From assembly GCA_013399875.1 (NCBI GenBank), contig VXAZ01001836.1:1922001-1986000 (forward strand): a DNA stretch of 64,000 nucleotides, given 5' to 3'. Shown here one piece after another: positions 60,489-64,000 of this stretch. The stretch is from Gymnorhina tibicen. Its lineage: Eukaryota; Chordata; Aves; Passeriformes; Artamidae. The notes under the pieces are model-generated. The model was not told the DNA's origin and made no database searches. It saw only the letters and a program-made list of their open reading frames with translations. Position 1 is the stretch's first letter; each line of letters begins with the position of its first letter. The translations under genes were made by a program, and so were the position numbers.

Positions 60489-60879
60489 CACAAAAATGCA
60501 CCCAAATGCGCACACATGATTCGCTATACAATTATAGACCTTGCAAATTAGCATATCTATCAAAGATTCCCCAATGAGAGGCTCAAGAGAAGCCCCCATC
60601 CTGAGGAACCTTCCCCCTGGATGGGCCTATCTTGGTTTACAGAATGTGTTCTGGAGAGGACCTTGGTGTCTGGGGCTTTCTGACCCCCAGCTGTGAGGTT
60701 TCCAAGGTGTTTGGTCTCTTGGCTTAAAGGAACTTTGGTTCTAAGCGAGTTGTCAGACTTAGGGAATTACAAGTATGTGGGCTAAAAGCACTAAGGATAC
60801 ATGCAAAGCTGTATGAAAGGGTATATGAAAGGGTATAGAAGAGGGGTACATGAAAAAGCAAAAAATCATCATGGCATCA

Positions 60880-63800
60880 GATTTAAAAGCTTCCTTACAT
60901 TCCTGTACTATCACTCTGCTATAATAATGCAGTAGTCAAAATACGTACCTTGGAAAAGCCTTAAGATGTGCATTTTAAAAACTATACAATCTTCACTTGA
61001 GGAGTTTAAAATAACTCAGAAGGCTGAATATGGTGATGGTTGGTCAAAATCTATACTGCAGAAAATACTTCCATTAGAAAGGATGGATAAAATATACCAG
61101 TTTCAGTCCACAGAGGTTTTTAATATACGAACAGACCTAAGTACATATTTAGACAAATTATCAGAGTATGGCCTTGTGCCTAAATAATATTTAATTACAA
61201 ACACTCTGAGAGGATCATACCATTTCTTACATTCTGCACTCTACACTAAATACATGGAGCAAACACACTTGTCAGGAGAACCATGGTGGTGATCAGAATT
61301 TTTCTCCCAGTGTTTTTGGGTCCATGTAGTGTCTTTACTTGAAAACCTTCATTAAAGAAATGAGATCAATGCTGTGTCATGACAATGACAAAGGAGCACA
61401 AATTATTTTGGATTCCTGGTTTTCAAGAACTGAATTTAATTGCCGTGGTTAGGAATAAAATAAACACTGCTAGAATATATCGTATGTTACAATACAAGAA
61501 GTTAGAAACAATAGTTTCAGAAAATAGATGTGACACTGCCGTTTAAACTAAAAGACTTAAATCTAGACTACACACTTGACATGCTACAGCTACTTTACAT
61601 GCCTAAGATACAAGGCATGGTTTTTTCACACTTTGCAAGTTGTCTTATTTCAGCAAAAAGAGACTGCAAAATACTTTTGTAAGCAAGAAGCTGACTTTTT
61701 TTGAAGTAAAATCAGTGTTTTACTGATGACTTCTGTCCAAACTCACCAACATAAAACATCAAATTATTTTTTTTTACTAGTAACTTCTTTCTCTATTAAA
61801 AAAACCCTCAATTTTTACTTCTATACAAAATCTTAAAGCATTTATCAATTTATTTATCTATAGCTTTTATTTGTGTAAGACAAATTCAGAGAGAATATCC
61901 TACTTTCTCAATACTCTACTCTGCTTTTCATAGAAGAGTTAAGATTATCTTTGGAAATCCAGCTGGGTAAGCAGGAAAACTAAGTTAGCAGTGGCCATGC
62001 ACAAACCTAGTAAGATTTTCCAAAATAGCTCCTGAGCAAATAGTTGGCATCCTGCCACAGCTTCTGTTTTCTTGTACCCAGAAGTTTGAAGTGACTTCAA
62101 CCAACTGTAAGATACTGACTGCTTATTTTAGGTCAATGTTTTTACCAACAGCTGCTCCACTGTAAAACTTCTCATTTACTGGGAAATACAAGGGGAAAAA
62201 TTATAATAACGAAGGTGAGAATGACACTCTGGTACCCGAGAGCAGTTAAATGGAAAGGCAAAGAACCCAGGAGTGTCCCAGAGAAAGCAAATGATTTAAC
62301 CGCATGGCTGCCTACCTCATTACACGGAGAAATATAGTCTTGCAAGTTTTGCCTTCATCCTGTGCTGTGTGGAATAGCAAATCCCAGCATTTCATCCAAC
62401 AGCTGTTACAGTGAATTTATGAAGCACATACTCTTCATCTTCCTCTGTACCTTCCCTCTTTTTTTTCCCCTTGATCAGGCATCAGCAAAATAGGCATGAC
62501 TGAATCTGTTTCCTACCTTTTCCATTACTTATTTATGTATGTCTGCTCTGGGGCTATACAAGATGGTGGGAGATGTGGGAAAAATTTTGCACATCACTGT
62601 TGCAAGACAGTACTAGTATAAATGGCACTGATACAGCAAAGTATCTTCCCACAGGCACTAATTAAAAAGCAATAAGCTCACTTGAGAAGCGTTTGCTTCC
62701 ATTTTTTCCCTTCAGTACTCATTGCACTGAAGTTTTTCTCCTTTCCTCCCTGATTACAACTACACATTAAAACCTAAGACAAAGAAAAGTATAAGATAGA
62801 TTTAAAAAAAAAAAAAAAAACATAACCCAAATCTCCCTTGTTACTCTCCCGTGCATGCTTTTGTATAATGAGTTACAGCTAAAATTTTCTGACTAGAGAG
62901 ACTTATTTTTAGAAATCTGACTTTGAAAGACCTGCTTATCAACAGAAGCCTGGGTTCTGAAAACAGGCTTCTGACTTGACTGCCAGTTTGTTTGTGATGA
63001 AATATCAATATTTGTATATTTTCTGCAAAATGTTAACTTCTTTAATAGTTGCCACATACCTGTCACTGTTAAGGACAAGTATTACAACATGTACATAAAT
63101 TATATATTCCTATGTGAACATATAAGGTTAGCCAGATTATATTCTGACACCAAAGCAAAAGCAAAATCAGTGCAAGTAAATGGAGATGGTTCACTTTGCC
63201 TGTAAATAAAATTCAGACAGCTGAGAGAGCAAAAATTGGGAACAAAAAAATCGGACCTCAGAAGTCACCAATGGGGAAAGAAAGGAATGGGAGAAGGAAG
63301 GGAGAATGAAGGCGTTTCACTTTTATTTATGCCTATCAACAGCTATCCCTTTACTTCCTGCAATTCCAAATTGTCTGTTGTCTCTGCTTATACATCTGGT
63401 TACTATACAAAGACATCAAATAAAGAAACTTCAGTAAAATTTTTTGGTGCCTAAATAGGGATCAAACCAGGTTTTAATACTGAGGAACCAAGGACTCACT
63501 CCTTGCTTTTGTGCTGAAGGAGATAGATGAAGAATCTAAGCCTAAGGACTGAGTCATAACCTGTAACTCTACTTCCTATAAGTCTGTAAGTCTCCTTGGT
63601 CACCATGTCTTTGAGATAATGTAACTGAATTCAATAAACTGCATTTAATTCATTGATTAACTTTTAATTGAGACTTTAAACACGAAAGAACTGCCTGTGC
63701 ATCCTGTGGAATGGGATGCTGAAGTTCCTACTCTATTTTTCATAAAAAAACAGGCTTTAGTCCTGCAATAGACCTGTAGATGTAAGAACGCCAGACCTTT

Positions 63801-64000
63801 AAAAGGGCTGTGTTAGGTACTGGTAGAAGTTTAGTCGGGGCAAATTGGAGTTCATCAGGCCCTACAAACATACCAGAGTGGAGTCAGCTTGCCAGTACTG
63901 AGTTCCTGATCTTCAGTCTATGGGGTCCAAGTTAGCAAGTTTAAAGCTCACTCCAGTTTAATTACAGTCAATCTACTACAGTCTGCAATGAAGAAGTGTA
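60880..64000. other. Unique noncoding DNA
   Basis: No gene or transposon recognised. It contains a 17-A run at 62804-62820. Short open frames (60966-61187, 62893-63078, 63236-63454) show no domain. The window ends in unclassified unique sequence. Confidence 0.5.
62804..62820 (+). repeat. Poly-A run (17 A)
   Basis: An uninterrupted run of 17 A after 'aagatagattt'. The upstream sequence does not look like a retroposed gene. Simple homopolymer. Confidence 0.85.

Larger units (their letters stand above)
60213..60879 (-). mobile_element. Solo LTR on minus strand with internal microsatellite
   Basis: On the plus strand the element starts TGTTGCC (60213) and ends GGCATCA (60879). These ends are inverted repeats of each other with one mismatch (TGTTGCC versus TGATGCC). 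Read on the minus strand it has a TATA-like TATAAT at about 60531-60536, a GTGCA-rich section with a long (GT)n, and a polyadenylation signal AATAAA (plus-strand tttatt at 60285-60290). A U5 of roughly 70-80 bp with a short T run follows. Length is 667 bp. A clear target duplication is not visible: the flanks are GAGAT and GATTT, 3 of 5 matching. The family was not identified and no proviral interior is present. Confidence 0.68.

Noticed and set aside
60237..60599. Open frames with Cys/Val or Thr/His repeats
   Set aside because: They are translations of the (CA)n tract and TGCAC minisatellite inside an LTR.
62750..62820. Possible processed pseudogene ending in poly-A
   Set aside because: The upstream sequence shows no coding similarity and no target duplication could be identified.
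1..64000. CRISPR arrays, operons, bacterial-type promoters, tRNA or snRNA genes
   Set aside because: No regularly spaced repeats with unique spacers, no tRNA box A/B pair with a cloverleaf, and no snRNA signature were seen. The sequence is vertebrate noncoding DNA.

Overview
The window reads as vertebrate nuclear DNA, almost certainly from a bird. It is AT-rich and has no gene-dense ORF structure. Every repeat I can recognise belongs to the usual avian set: CR1 LINE 3' ends, much older CR1-type LINE relics, and solo LTRs of endogenous retroviruses. One LTR (45983-46517) closely resembles, from memory, an ERVL-type LTR common in birds. The richness in solo LTRs would suit a neoavian and perhaps a passerine, but that is inference.

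I find no protein-coding gene, tRNA, rRNA or CRISPR array. The open frames are 60-140 codons long, most overlap other frames, none shows a recognisable domain apart from a scrap of CR1 reverse transcriptase (minus strand, about 11159-11240), and the longest ones lie inside an LTR. The window is best read as a gene desert or a piece of a very large intron.

Layout. 1-3150: unique AT-rich DNA with one faint ancient LINE relic (986-1076). 3156-3982: an ancient CR1-type RT relic followed directly by a younger CR1 3' end. 5913-6014 and 8036-8095: CR1 tails. 10672-11236: ancient CR1-type relic on the minus strand. 15096-16210: a CR1 3' end, then about 50 bp later a 650-bp ERVK-like solo LTR with a perfect 6-bp target duplication. 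20259-20690: CR1 on the minus strand. 28794-29438: ERVL-like solo LTR. 34806-35045: CR1 on the minus strand. 45978-46522: ERVL-type solo LTR. 58848-59040: internally deleted CR1. 60213-60879: solo LTR on the minus strand carrying a large (CA)n tract. The stretches between are unique noncoding DNA. About ten of them contain non-repetitive, homeodomain-motif-bearing sequence that looks like candidate conserved noncoding elements, but conservation cannot be judged from one sequence.

Nothing here amounts to a new biological system. The observations most worth checking are the triplicated CCAAT/GC-box module in the U3 of the 15.5-kb LTR, the microsatellite inside the 60-kb LTR near its predicted transcription start, several perfect short inverted repeats, and the candidate noncoding elements.
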